From contig NZ_JBHUEJ010000044.1 of NCBI RefSeq assembly GCF_042680565.1, forward strand, positions 62,001 to 126,000: a stretch of DNA of 64,000 nt, in the 5' to 3' direction. The position numbers and the translations under genes are program-made. The DNA comes from Ottowia flava (GTDB lineage: Bacteria > Pseudomonadota > Gammaproteobacteria > Burkholderiales > Burkholderiaceae_C). Of the stretch, positions 54,064-62,104 are shown piece by piece. The notes below the pieces were generated by a model. That model did not search any database, had not been told where the DNA came from, and was given only the letters and a program-made list of their open reading frames with translations. The first letter of the stretch is position 1. Each line of letters opens with the position of its first letter.

Positions 54064-56078
54064 GCCGCCTGGGCCGCATCGGCGGCCGCGAGCGTCGGGC
54101 CGGCAAAGCCTTTGAAGCCGCCTTTTTTCAGGTGGATCAGCAAGAGCGAAATCGCCGCGGGCGTCACACCACTGATGCGGCCGGCCTGCCCCAGCGTATC
54201 CGGCCGGTGCTGTTGCAGCTTCTGCCGCACCTCGATCGACAGCGCGGTGATCTGCAGGTAGTCGAGGTCGGCGGGCAGGCGCAGGCTCTCGTAATAGGCC
54301 GTGCGCCCCACTTCCTCACGCTGCCGGTCGATGTAGCCCGAGTACTTGGCAGCGATCTCGACCTGCTCGACCACCGGACCAACGGCGTCTTCGCCCAATG
54401 TTTCACGTGAAACATCGGTGGAGCGGTGCTTGCCGTCGTCCATGCCCATCAGCGCGTCGTAGCTCACACCCGGGCGGCGCAGCAAGTCGAACAGGTTGTG
54501 CTCATGCTCGATGGCCTTGCCTAGTACGCGCTCGGATTCCGTCGCAGGCAGATTGCGCGGGTTGACCCAGGTGGACTTCAATCGCTCTGTTTCACGTGAA
54601 ACCGCATCGCGCTTGCGGCTGAACGCCTCCCAGCGCGCGTCGTCCACCAGACCCAGTTGGCGACCAACTTCCGTCAGACGCATGTCGGCGTTGTCTTCGC
54701 GCAGTTGCAGGCGGAATTCGGCGCGGCTGGTGAACATGCGGTAGGGCTCGGTCACGCCTTTGGTGATGAGGTCGTCGACCAGCACGCCCAAGTAGGCCTC
54801 GTCACGGCGCGGCAGCCATTGGCCGCCAAAGTCGTCGGCGCGGCCCTCCAGTTGGCGGCATTGCAGTGCGGCGTTGATGCCGGCAAACAGGCCCTGCGCC
54901 GCCGCCTCTTCGTAGCCGGTGGTGCCGTTGATCTGGCCTGCAAAGAACAGGCCGCCGATCTGCTTGGTTTCGAAGCTGCTTTTCAGGCTGCGTGGGTCGA
55001 AGTAGTCGTATTCAATGGCGTAGCCGGGGCGCAGGATGTGGGCGTTCTCCAGCCCCTTCATCGACCGCACCAGCGCCAGCTGGATGTCGAACGGCAGGCT
55101 GGTGGAAATGCCGTTGGGGTAGACCTCATGCGTGTCCAGGCCTTCGGGTTCCAGAAAGATCTGGTGGCTTTCTTTATCGGCAAAGCGGTTGATCTTGTCT
55201 TCCACGCTGGGGCAATAGCGCGGCCCCACGCCCTCGATCTTGCCGGTGAACATGGGGCTGCGGTCAAATCCGCTGCGGATGATCTCGTGCGTGCGCGCGT
55301 TGGTGTGCGTAATCCAGCACGGCACTTGCTGCGGGTGCATGTTGGCGCGGCCCATGAAGCTGAACACCGGCATGTGCGGGTTCTGGCCACCGGGCATGCC
55401 GTCGCCGGGTTGCTCTTCGCAGGCCGTGAAGTCGATGCTGCGGCCGTCCAGGCGCGGCGGCGTGCCGGTCTTCAGCCGGCCTTGCGGCAGTTTCAATTCC
55501 TTCAGGCGCGCGGACAGCGAGACCGCCGGGGGGTCGCCCGCGCGGCCGGCCTGGTAGTTGTCCAGCCCGACGTGGATGCGCCCGTCCAGGAAAGTGCCGG
55601 CCGTCAGCACCACGGTGCGGCCACGGAAGGCGATGCCGACCTGCGTCACGGCGCCGACCACGCGGCCGCCTTCCAGCAGCAGATCATCGACCGCCTGCTG
55701 GAACAGCCACAGGTTGGGCTGGTTCTCCAGCATGCGGCGGATGGCGGCCTTGTAGCGCACGCGGTCGGCCTGGGCGCGGGTGGCGCGCACGGCGGGGCCC
55801 TTGCTGCTGTTAAGGATGCGGAACTGGATGCCGCCCTCGTCCGTGGCCAGCGCCATGGCGCCACCCAGTGCATCCACTTCCTTCACCAGATGGCCCTTGC
55901 CGATGCCGCCGATGCTGGGGTTGCAGCTCATCTGGCCCAGCGTCTCGATGTTGTGGGTCAGCAGCAGGGTCTGGGCGCCCATGCGCGCGGCCGCCAGCGC
56001 GGCCTCGGTGCCGGCGTGGCCGCCGCCGACGACGATCACGTCGAAGTGCTGCGGATGGGTGTAGGTGGGTGGGGGCAC
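54060..56078 (-). CDS. mnmG: tRNA uridine-5-carboxymethylaminomethyl enzyme MnmG (GidA)
   Basis: The FAD protein has the N-terminal dinucleotide motif FDVIVVGGGHAGTEAALAAAR, MSCNPSIGGIGKGHLVKEVDALGG, and GQINGTTGYEEAAAQGL. With MnmE it modifies U34 of tRNA. GTG at 56078 gives a 672-residue protein whose start fits the family; the longer frame up to 56213 begins within a dispersed repeat and is unlikely. Two parS sites are embedded in the 3' half. mnmG and rsmG flank the chromosomal origin in many bacteria. Confidence 0.94.
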   Translation of the reverse strand: MPPPTYTHPQHFDVIVVGGGHAGTEAALAAARMGAQTLLLTHNIETLGQMSCNPSIGGIGKGHLVKEVDALGGAMALATDEGGIQFRILNSSKGPAVRATRAQADRVRYKAAIRRMLENQPNLWLFQQAVDDLLLEGGRVVGAVTQVGIAFRGRTVVLTAGTFLDGRIHVGLDNYQAGRAGDPPAVSLSARLKELKLPQGRLKTGTPPRLDGRSIDFTACEEQPGDGMPGGQNPHMPVFSFMGRANMHPQQVPCWITHTNARTHEIIRSGFDRSPMFTGKIEGVGPRYCPSVEDKINRFADKESHQIFLEPEGLDTHEVYPNGISTSLPFDIQLALVRSMKGLENAHILRPGYAIEYDYFDPRSLKSSFETKQIGGLFFAGQINGTTGYEEAAAQGLFAGINAALQCRQLEGRADDFGGQWLPRRDEAYLGVLVDDLITKGVTEPYRMFTSRAEFRLQLREDNADMRLTEVGRQLGLVDDARWEAFSRKRDAVSRETERLKSTWVNPRNLPATESERVLGKAIEHEHNLFDLLRRPGVSYDALMGMDDGKHRSTDVSRETLGEDAVGPVVEQVEIAAKYSGYIDRQREEVGRTAYYESLRLPADLDYLQITALSIEVRQKLQQHRPDTLGQAGRISGVTPAAISLLLIHLKKGGFKGFAGPTLAAADAAQAA
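54399..54414. other. parS site in mnmG, perfect
   Basis: TGTTTCACGTGAAACA is identical to the canonical 16-bp parS to which chromosomal ParB binds. It is embedded in the mnmG coding sequence, about 3.9 kb from parB. Confidence 0.88.
54588..54603. other. parS site in mnmG, one mismatch
   Basis: TGTTTCACGTGAAACC differs from canonical parS only in the last base. It is 189 bp from the perfect site. Confidence 0.82.
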
Positions 56079-56132
56079 GGCAAATGGCGGCGCTGCTGGC
56101 AGGCCGCGTCCTCTGAATTCGGGAAAGGCGCT

Positions 56133-56200
56133 TATTTTAAAGGCAATTGGCCATTCTGTCGCGACCACACTGCGCAGACAGCTACCCTTTTCATAGCATC
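56133..56200 (-). repeat. dispersed 60-bp repeat, copy 12
   Basis: TTTTAAAGGCAATTGGCCATT, CTGCGCAGACAGCTACCCTTT and TTCATAGC is a full-length copy in reverse orientation upstream of mnmG. Confidence 0.75.
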
Positions 56201-56320
56201 TAAGCGCCGCCAATCGACCATCTCACGCCGCCCTGCTATGCTGACGGGCAGACCGTCAAGGCGCCCAGCCAAGGAATGCTGGGGCATGTATGTCGGTCCA
56301 ACCAGGAGACCAAGACTTCC

Positions 56321-57694
56321 ATGGCTACCGCCAAATCCAAGAAGGCCTCGCCGGCCCCCGTCACCAAAGCTGCGCCGAAGACCTCGGCCGCGGCCGCCCC
56401 GGCGCCCACCAGCGCGCCCGTGCACCAGGTGCCGTCCTACCTCGATCCCAACCACCTTGGCCCCTGGGGTATCTACCTCACGCAGGTTGACCGCGTCACG
56501 CCCTACCTTGGGCCGCTCGCGCGCTGGGTCGAAACACTCAAACGCCCCAAGCGCGCGCTGATCGTCGACGTGCCCATTGAAATGGACAACGGCACCATCG
56601 CGCACTTCGAAGGCTACCGCGTGCAGCACAACGTCAGCCGCGGCCCCGGCAAGGGTGGCGTGCGCTTCCACCAGGCGGTGACCCTGTCTGAAGTGATGGC
56701 GCTGGCGGCCTGGATGTCGGTGAAGAACGCCGCCGTGAACGTGCCCTACGGCGGTGCCAAAGGCGGCATCCGGGTCGACCCGCGCACCTTGTCCAAGGGC
56801 GAGCTGGAACGCCTGACGCGCCGCTACACCAGCGAAATCGGCATCATCATCGGCCCGCACAAGGACATTCCGGCACCCGACGTCAACACCAACGAGAAGG
56901 TGATGGCCTGGATGATGGACACCTACTCGATGAACGTCGGCGCCACCGCCACCGGCGTGGTCACCGGCAAACCGGTCGACCTGGGCGGCTCGCTCGGCCG
57001 ACGCGAGGCCACGGGCCGCGGCGTGTTCACCGTGGGCGTTGAGGCGGCGCAGCAGATCGGCCTGCCGATCGCCGGCGCGCGCGTGGCGGTCCAAGGCTTC
57101 GGCAACGTGGGCGGCATCGCCGGCAAGCTGTTCGCCGAGGCGGGCGCCCTGGTCGTCGCGGTGCAGGACCACACCGGCGGCATAGCCAACGACAAGGGCC
57201 TGAACGTGCCCAAACTGCTTGACCATGTGGCAGAAACCGGCGGTGTGGCCGGCTTCAAGGGTGCCGAAGCACTCAAGCCCGGCGAGTTCTGGGGCACCAA
57301 GTGCGACATCCTGATCCCCGCCGCGCTGGAAGGCCAGCTGACCAAGGAGAACGCCGGCAAGGTGAAGGCCAAGATGGTGATCGAAGGCGCCAACGGCCCC
57401 ACCACCCCCGAGGCCGACGACATCCTGCAGGACAAGGGCATCCTGGTCGTGCCCGACGTCATCGCCAACGCCGGCGGCGTGACGGTGAGCTACTTCGAAT
57501 GGGTGCAGGACTTCTCCAGCTTCTTCTGGAGCGAAGAGGAGATCAACCAGCGCCTGGTGCGCATCATGAAAGAGGCGTTTGCCGGTGTGTGGAACACCGC
57601 GCAACAGCACAAGGTCAGCCTGCGCACCGCCACCTTCATCGTGGCTTGTACGCGCATCCTGACGGCGCGCGATCAGCGCGGCCTCTACCCCTGA
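56321..57694 (+). CDS. Glu/Leu/Phe/Val dehydrogenase (glutamate dehydrogenase type)
   Basis: The 457-residue enzyme has the catalytic-lysine motif GGAKGGIRVDP, the upstream GPGKGGVRFH, and the NAD-binding motif VAVQGFGNVGG. It interconverts glutamate and 2-oxoglutarate, probably catabolically with NAD. The first 35 residues (MATAKSKKASPAPVTKAAPK and following) are a Lys/Ala/Pro-rich tail not usual in the family. The ATG at 56321 is used because the AGGAGA site lies upstream. Confidence 0.92.
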   Translation: MATAKSKKASPAPVTKAAPKTSAAAAPAPTSAPVHQVPSYLDPNHLGPWGIYLTQVDRVTPYLGPLARWVETLKRPKRALIVDVPIEMDNGTIAHFEGYRVQHNVSRGPGKGGVRFHQAVTLSEVMALAAWMSVKNAAVNVPYGGAKGGIRVDPRTLSKGELERLTRRYTSEIGIIIGPHKDIPAPDVNTNEKVMAWMMDTYSMNVGATATGVVTGKPVDLGGSLGRREATGRGVFTVGVEAAQQIGLPIAGARVAVQGFGNVGGIAGKLFAEAGALVVAVQDHTGGIANDKGLNVPKLLDHVAETGGVAGFKGAEALKPGEFWGTKCDILIPAALEGQLTKENAGKVKAKMVIEGANGPTTPEADDILQDKGILVVPDVIANAGGVTVSYFEWVQDFSSFFWSEEEINQRLVRIMKEAFAGVWNTAQQHKVSLRTATFIVACTRILTARDQRGLYP

Positions 57695-57703
57695 TGTACC
57701 GCA

Positions 57704-57727
57704 GGGCGGTGCCGGTGCGCACCGCCC
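57704..57727. terminator. possible hairpin terminator after glutamate dehydrogenase
   Basis: A perfect 9-bp stem (GGGCGGTGC with GCACCGCCC, 6-nt loop) begins 10 bp after the stop codon. No T-run follows, so termination strength is uncertain. Confidence 0.5.
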
Positions 57728-57752
57728 CAGGCCCATCTGCGGTGGCGCAAGC

Positions 57753-58055
57753 TCAATGCGCCACGCCTTGCATCCAGGCGCTGCGGATCAGCTGACCGCA
57801 CTGGAACGAATCGAAACCGCTGCCCGACTGATCGGCCCGCGCCACGATGCCGTACCAGGTCTTGCTGGCATCCATCCACGGGTAGAAACCGAACGAGCCG
57901 GCGCTGGTAGCCGGGTTGGTGCAGACCGCGTGCGCGCCCAAGCACCCGTGGACCCGACGGTAGGCGCACCGCCTTTCCGGCGTCTGTACCGAGGTGTCTG
58001 GCGTGCAAAGGTCGCACCGCAGCGCCTCGGCCGTGGTGTGGGGCGCCCGACAGGC
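57753..58055 (-). pseudogene. C-terminal remnant of a serine-hydrolase-like gene
   Basis: An open frame without a credible start encodes ...AVCTNPATSAGSFGFYPWMD, SKTWYGIVARADQSGSGFDS and FQCGQLIRSAWMQGVAH. The GxFGFYPW and YGIVAR pattern resembles the C-terminal part of class C beta-lactamase-like serine hydrolases. The frame opens right after the CDF stop codon and there is no room for the rest, so the gene is decayed or truncated. Confidence 0.5.
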
Positions 58056-59027
58056 TCAGCCGTTGCCCTCGGCGCCCCGCCGTTGCCGGCGCCGCAGCCG
58101 TTCGGCCCAGGCCTGCGGCGTCTGCGGCTTGACGAACAGCGCAATCACGTCAGGCGCCGTGCGCTGCAACACCGCTTCGATGCGCTCGATGCAGGCCTCG
58201 ATCTCCACCGCCGTCATGGCGTCGTCGAAAGCAACGCTGATCGCGGCAATCACCGTGTGCGGCCCCTGCTGCGACGTGATCACGCCGTTGATCGTGCGGA
58301 TGCCCGGCTCGCCCTGCGCTGCTTCCAGAATCAGGCGGCGCACGCGCGGCAGGGCCGGCTCGCCCATCAGCAGACCCTTGGTCTCGACGGCCAGGAAATA
58401 GGCGGTCGCCGCCAGCACCCCACCGATCAGGATCGAAGCGATGCCGTCGGCCTCCGGCAGCTCCAGCAGGTGGCTGGCCGCCACACCGGCCAGCGCGATC
58501 ATGAGGCCCAGCATCGCTGCACTGTCCTCGAACAGCACGACGAACGTGGTCGGATCCTTGCTGTCGCGCACCGCCTGCAAGGTGTCGACCTCGCCGCGCG
58601 CCCGCTTGAACTCGCGCCAGGCGACCCACCACGAAGCGCCCTCGAACGCCATCGCCGCAAGCAGGACGACGTAGTTGATGATCGGCCGCTCGATCGGCTC
58701 AGGGTGGCGCAAGTGGTGCACGCCTTCGTACAGCGAAACCCCTGCGCCCAGCGCAAACACGAGCAGCGCGACGATGAATGACCAGAAATACAGCTCGCGC
58801 CCATAACCGAACGGATGCGACTCGTCTGCCGGCCGGCGCGCGCGCTTCATGCCATAGAGCAGCAGCACTTCGTTGCCGGTGTCGACCAGCGAGTGCACAC
58901 CTTCGCTCAACATGGCCGAACTGCCGGTCAACGCCGCCGCGATGAACTTGACCACTGCCACGGCCAGGTTGCCAGCCATTGCCGCGTACACCACCATGCG
59001 GCTGGAATCGGCCTGCTGCGTTGTCAT
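58056..59027 (-). CDS. cation diffusion facilitator transporter
   Basis: The 323-residue protein has six membrane segments and a cytoplasmic C-terminal domain. In the second segment it keeps HSLVD (H-x3-D) for metal, while the fifth segment reads FEDSAAMLG, where canonical zinc CDFs have H-x3-D; this is the pattern of the ZNT9-like branch. It would exchange a divalent metal for protons. The C-terminus is arginine-rich (RLRRRQRRG). Metal is not certain. Confidence 0.88.
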   Translation of the reverse strand: MTTQQADSSRMVVYAAMAGNLAVAVVKFIAAALTGSSAMLSEGVHSLVDTGNEVLLLYGMKRARRPADESHPFGYGRELYFWSFIVALLVFALGAGVSLYEGVHHLRHPEPIERPIINYVVLLAAMAFEGASWWVAWREFKRARGEVDTLQAVRDSKDPTTFVVLFEDSAAMLGLMIALAGVAASHLLELPEADGIASILIGGVLAATAYFLAVETKGLLMGEPALPRVRRLILEAAQGEPGIRTINGVITSQQGPHTVIAAISVAFDDAMTAVEIEACIERIEAVLQRTAPDVIALFVKPQTPQAWAERLRRRQRRGAEGNG

Positions 59028-59204
59028 GGCGGGGTGCCGCGGCTGGTCGCGCGTGCTAAAGCATTACCGCTCGGGCGCTGAATACGTCAGGCACACACCC
59101 GCACAGGACATTGGACGCGCCAGCGTGGCTTCGGTGAATGTCATGGCCGCTTGTCCAGAGCCCTGGAGACTGCGAGCGGCCGGCGCAGGCGCGGCCCGCA
59201 AGCG

Positions 59205-59390
59205 TCATTTCAACGCGTTGCCAATCGCCTTGCCGCCCAGCATGGCCAACACCAGCATGACCACCGCAACGACGAGAAACAGAATGAACAGGATCTTGGC
59301 GATGCCAGCCGCGCCCGCGGCAACACCACTGAAGCCCAGTAAACCGGAGATCAACGCGATCACGGCGAAAATAATGGCCCACTTCAACAT
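59205..59390 (-). CDS. DUF1328 small membrane protein
   Basis: The 61-residue protein is two hydrophobic helices (LKWAIIFAVIALISGLLGFSGV and IAKILFILFLVVAVVMLVLAML) and matches the DUF1328/YtjA family, small inner-membrane proteins of unknown function often induced by stress. Length is typical. Confidence 0.9.
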   Translation of the reverse strand: MLKWAIIFAVIALISGLLGFSGVAAGAAGIAKILFILFLVVAVVMLVLAMLGGKAIGNALK

Positions 59391-59539
59391 GGTTGGATTC
59401 CTCTTTTTTTCGTGTACAGACGGTTTTCGGGTTTGTTGTCGACGATTGTGGGCAGGGCATGTGTCCGGCCGGCGTCGGCGAGCGAGGCCGCACGCCGTAG
59501 GACAACGCTGCACACAGGCAGTACCTTGCACCGCGTATT

Positions 59540-59596
59540 AGCTATATTTCTGGAAGCTGCCTGCGCATTACCAGCAAGGGCTTTGACCTGCTTTGA
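59540..59596 (+). repeat. dispersed 60-bp repeat, copy 13 (degenerate)
   Basis: AAGCTGCCTGCGCATTACCA, GCAAGGGCTTTGACCTGCTTTGA has the two conserved blocks in shortened form and ends at the TTG start codon of the YkgJ gene. Confidence 0.5.
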
Positions 59597-59883
59597 TCGA
59601 TAACACCGCTCGCCCCGACTGCCGCCCGGGATGCGGCGCCTGCTGCATCGCACCATCGATCAGCTCGCCGATTCCGGGCATGCCGCAGGGCAAACCGGCC
59701 GGTGTGCGCTGCGTGCAGCTGGACGCCGACCTGCGTTGCCGCCTGTTCGGTCGGCCCGAGCGCCCGGCAGTTTGCGGCGGGCTGCGCCCCGAACACGCCA
59801 TGTGCGGTCCCGCCGACGACGGCGGCGCGCACGCGATGCGCTGGCTCACCGCGCTCGAGCGCGCGACGGCCGCAGCCGACTGA
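59593..59883 (+). CDS. YkgJ-family cysteine cluster protein
   Basis: The 96-residue protein has DCRPGCGACCIAPSISSPIPG at the N-terminus and two further cysteines (CRLF, CGGL), the pattern of the YkgJ/CxxCxxCC family thought to bind a zinc or iron-sulfur centre. The start is TTG at 59593, because no ATG precedes the cysteine cluster; that codon lies at the edge of a dispersed repeat. Confidence 0.8.
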   Translation: MIDNTARPDCRPGCGACCIAPSISSPIPGMPQGKPAGVRCVQLDADLRCRLFGRPERPAVCGGLRPEHAMCGPADDGGAHAMRWLTALERATAAAD

Positions 59884-60308
59884 CGTCTGGCAGCGCGGCC
59901 GCGCGCCCGTGCCAGGCAGCCGCAGCCGCAGCCGCGCGATCGGATCTTGAATGTGCTTTTTTTTACCCGCCTGTCCTCCCTGACTGCTGGTGCCCCCCTT
60001 GCCAGGGGCGTGCGCGCTGGCCGGCAAGTCGGCGACAGCGCGCACCCATTAAATTTATGTTTTAAAGCATAGGGATAAGTGCCTGCGGGAAGCCCGTGCT
60101 CACTGCGCGACAAAGGCCCGAGCCGTGACGTAGTTGGCGTTGGCTGCCACGGGTGTCCTGTACCCGGCACGGCAGCGCGTCGATGCGCGCTCGGGCCACC
60201 TCCACGCCAAATGCCGATCTTTGGTACGCTGGTTGTGGCCCGGGTGACGTGCCTGCAGTCAAGCCGCACGCGCCGCACCCGCGCCTTGTTCAACCCTGGA
60301 GCCGTTTC
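59884..60308. other. 425-bp gap
   Basis: No gene was seen. A T8 run near 59956 could end the YkgJ transcript, and the AT-rich stretch near 60050 (AAATTTATGTTTTAAAGCAT) could hold the promoter for the GST gene. Confidence 0.45.
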
Positions 60309-60914
60309 ATGAAACTGTTTTATTCCGCCGGCGCCTGCTCGCTGTCGCCCCACATCGCACTGGAAGAGTCCGGGCTGAAGTACGAAGCCATTTCCGCACC
60401 GACCAAGACCAAAGTGCTGCCGGACGGCTCGGACTACCGCAAGATCAACCCGCTGGGCTACGTGCCTTACCTGGTGTTAGACGACGGGACCGGCCTGCGC
60501 GAAGGCCCGGCCATCGTGCAGTACATCGCCGACCAGGCGCCCGACAAGAAGCTGGCGCCACCCAACGGCACGCTCGCGCGCTACCAGTTGCAGAGCTGGC
60601 TGAACTTCATCGGCACCGAAGTCCACAAGAACTTCAGTCCGCTGTTCAATCCGGCCATGCCCGAAGAGGCCAAGAAGCTGTTCGTCACCAACCTGCTCGG
60701 CCGCCTGAAGTGGGTGGATGGCGAACTGGCCGGCAAGTCCTACCTGATGGGCGACGACTTCACCGTGGCCGACGGCTACCTGTTCGTGGTGACCAACTGG
60801 GCCAAACCGATGAACATCGACCTGTCGGATCTGCCCAACCTGCTGGCGTTCCGCGAGCGCGTGGCCGCGCGTCCTGCGGTGCAGCGTGCGATGCAGGCCG
60901 AAGGACTGACCTGA
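60309..60914 (+). CDS. glutathione S-transferase, beta-class-like
   Basis: The 201-residue protein has a thioredoxin-like N-terminal domain starting MKLFYSAGACSLSPHIALEE with the beta-class Cys (C10) and the SPH serine-proline-histidine motif, then LGYVPYLVLDD (cis-Pro) and a helical C-terminal domain (YLMGDDFTVADGYLFVV). It conjugates or binds glutathione. The C10 places it with the bacterial beta class. Confidence 0.93.
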   Translation: MKLFYSAGACSLSPHIALEESGLKYEAISAPTKTKVLPDGSDYRKINPLGYVPYLVLDDGTGLREGPAIVQYIADQAPDKKLAPPNGTLARYQLQSWLNFIGTEVHKNFSPLFNPAMPEEAKKLFVTNLLGRLKWVDGELAGKSYLMGDDFTVADGYLFVVTNWAKPMNIDLSDLPNLLAFRERVAARPAVQRAMQAEGLT

Positions 60915-60979
60915 TCGCAGACGGGATGCGCAAGCGCGCACAACCACGGCAGAGGTTGTGCGAGCATTGCCTGGTCAAG

Positions 60980-61042
60980 CTACTTTTTTAATAGCTGATC
61001 ACGCTTATTGCTATTGCGCTGGCGGCCAATATACTCAAAAAC
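60980..61042 (+). repeat. dispersed 60-bp repeat, copy 15
   Basis: TTTTTAATAGCTGATCACGC, TTATTGCTATTGCGCTGGCG and GCCAATATACTC is a divergent copy between the GST and the binding-protein gene. Confidence 0.6.
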
Positions 61043-61071
61043 CGATTCGATCGCCATCAGCGCGGTGGCGA

Positions 61072-61938
61072 TCACAGCACGGGCGGCGCCGGCTGCTTGC
61101 TGGGCTTGCGCCAGGCGTCGGTGGTCATGTGGTCCACCTGCACACTGTTGCTGATCGCCAGTTGCTTGCCCTGCGTGCCGCTCAGCACCTTTTGCATGGC
61201 GCGGTCGACAGCAGCCTGCAACGCCCGGTCGCCCTTGCGCATGACGAGGGCGTAGGGCTCCACCGTCAGCTGCTCTCGGCGCAGGGCCAACGCGGGGTCT
61301 TTGGGGATCATCAGCTCGTCGGCGACCAGCGTGTCGATGGTCTTGTTCTTGAGCAGTTGCACGCCCTCGCCGTAGCTGCTGACTTCGCGCACCGGGCCCA
61401 GCAACAGCGTGGCGGCCTTCTTGGCGGCGTAGGTCTTCATCAGCCCCTGCGCGGTGGAGCCGCGCAGCACGCCGGTGCGGCCGAATTCGCGCGGCGACGC
61501 GTACTGCGTGTCGCCGGCGCGGTAGGCGGCCACTACGCGCGACACGTAGAAGGTGTCGGAAAAATCCACCAATTCGGCGCGCGCGGCGGTGTTGGACGTG
61601 ATGCCGCAGTGCAGGTCGATCTTGCCGTCTTTCAACATGCTGAACGAATCGAACAGCGACACCGGTTCGAACTTCACGGCGATAGGCGCCTTCAGCTCTT
61701 CACTCATGTGCTGCACGATGGCCTGGCACAGGCCCCAGCTGAAGCCGGCCGGCTTGCCATTGCCGTCCAGGTACGAAAACGGTTGCGCATCCTTGCGCAC
61801 ACCGAGGGTGATGCTCTTGCTGGCCGCGATCTTGGCCAGCGTATCGGCGGGCGCCGACTGCGCGAACGCGGGCGCGGTGGACAGGACGGCCGCGCACAGC
61901 ACGGCGCGGTGAATCAGGGTGGCAACAACGGGACGCAT
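61072..61938 (-). CDS. amino acid ABC transporter substrate-binding protein
   Basis: The 288-residue protein has a signal peptide (LIHRAVLCAAVLSTAPAFAQ) and the type II binding fold of GltI-like receptors: ITLGVRKDAQPFSYLDGNGKPAGFSWGLC, DGKIDLHCGITSNTAARAELVDFS, and VRKGDRALQAAVDRAM-type ending. It binds a polar amino acid. No permease or ATPase gene is adjacent. ATG 61938 gives a normal signal peptide; the longer frame is arginine-rich. Confidence 0.9.
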   Translation of the reverse strand: MRPVVATLIHRAVLCAAVLSTAPAFAQSAPADTLAKIAASKSITLGVRKDAQPFSYLDGNGKPAGFSWGLCQAIVQHMSEELKAPIAVKFEPVSLFDSFSMLKDGKIDLHCGITSNTAARAELVDFSDTFYVSRVVAAYRAGDTQYASPREFGRTGVLRGSTAQGLMKTYAAKKAATLLLGPVREVSSYGEGVQLLKNKTIDTLVADELMIPKDPALALRREQLTVEPYALVMRKGDRALQAAVDRAMQKVLSGTQGKQLAISNSVQVDHMTTDAWRKPSKQPAPPVL

Positions 61939-62104
61939 AAGAAGCTTTCTTGCAACGGTCTTGCGCGGCCGACCTCCGGCGCGCTCCGGCGCGCATTGTT
62001 GGCGCCGCAACGGGCGCCGCCTAGGTCTATGGCGCCACAACGGTGCCCAGTATGCGCACTAGTTCCGCCATCGGTGCAAGCGCCCGACGCGCCCGCGCAA
62101 TAAG

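Noticed and set aside
56079..56213. 45-residue N-terminal extension of MnmG
   Set aside because: It is largely encoded by a dispersed repeat and upstream GC-rich DNA; MnmG normally starts a few residues before FDVIVVGGGHAG, so GTG 56078 is preferred.
56132..57736. 534-codon frame opposite the glutamate dehydrogenase
   Set aside because: Antisense shadow; the plus strand carries the catalytic and NAD motifs.
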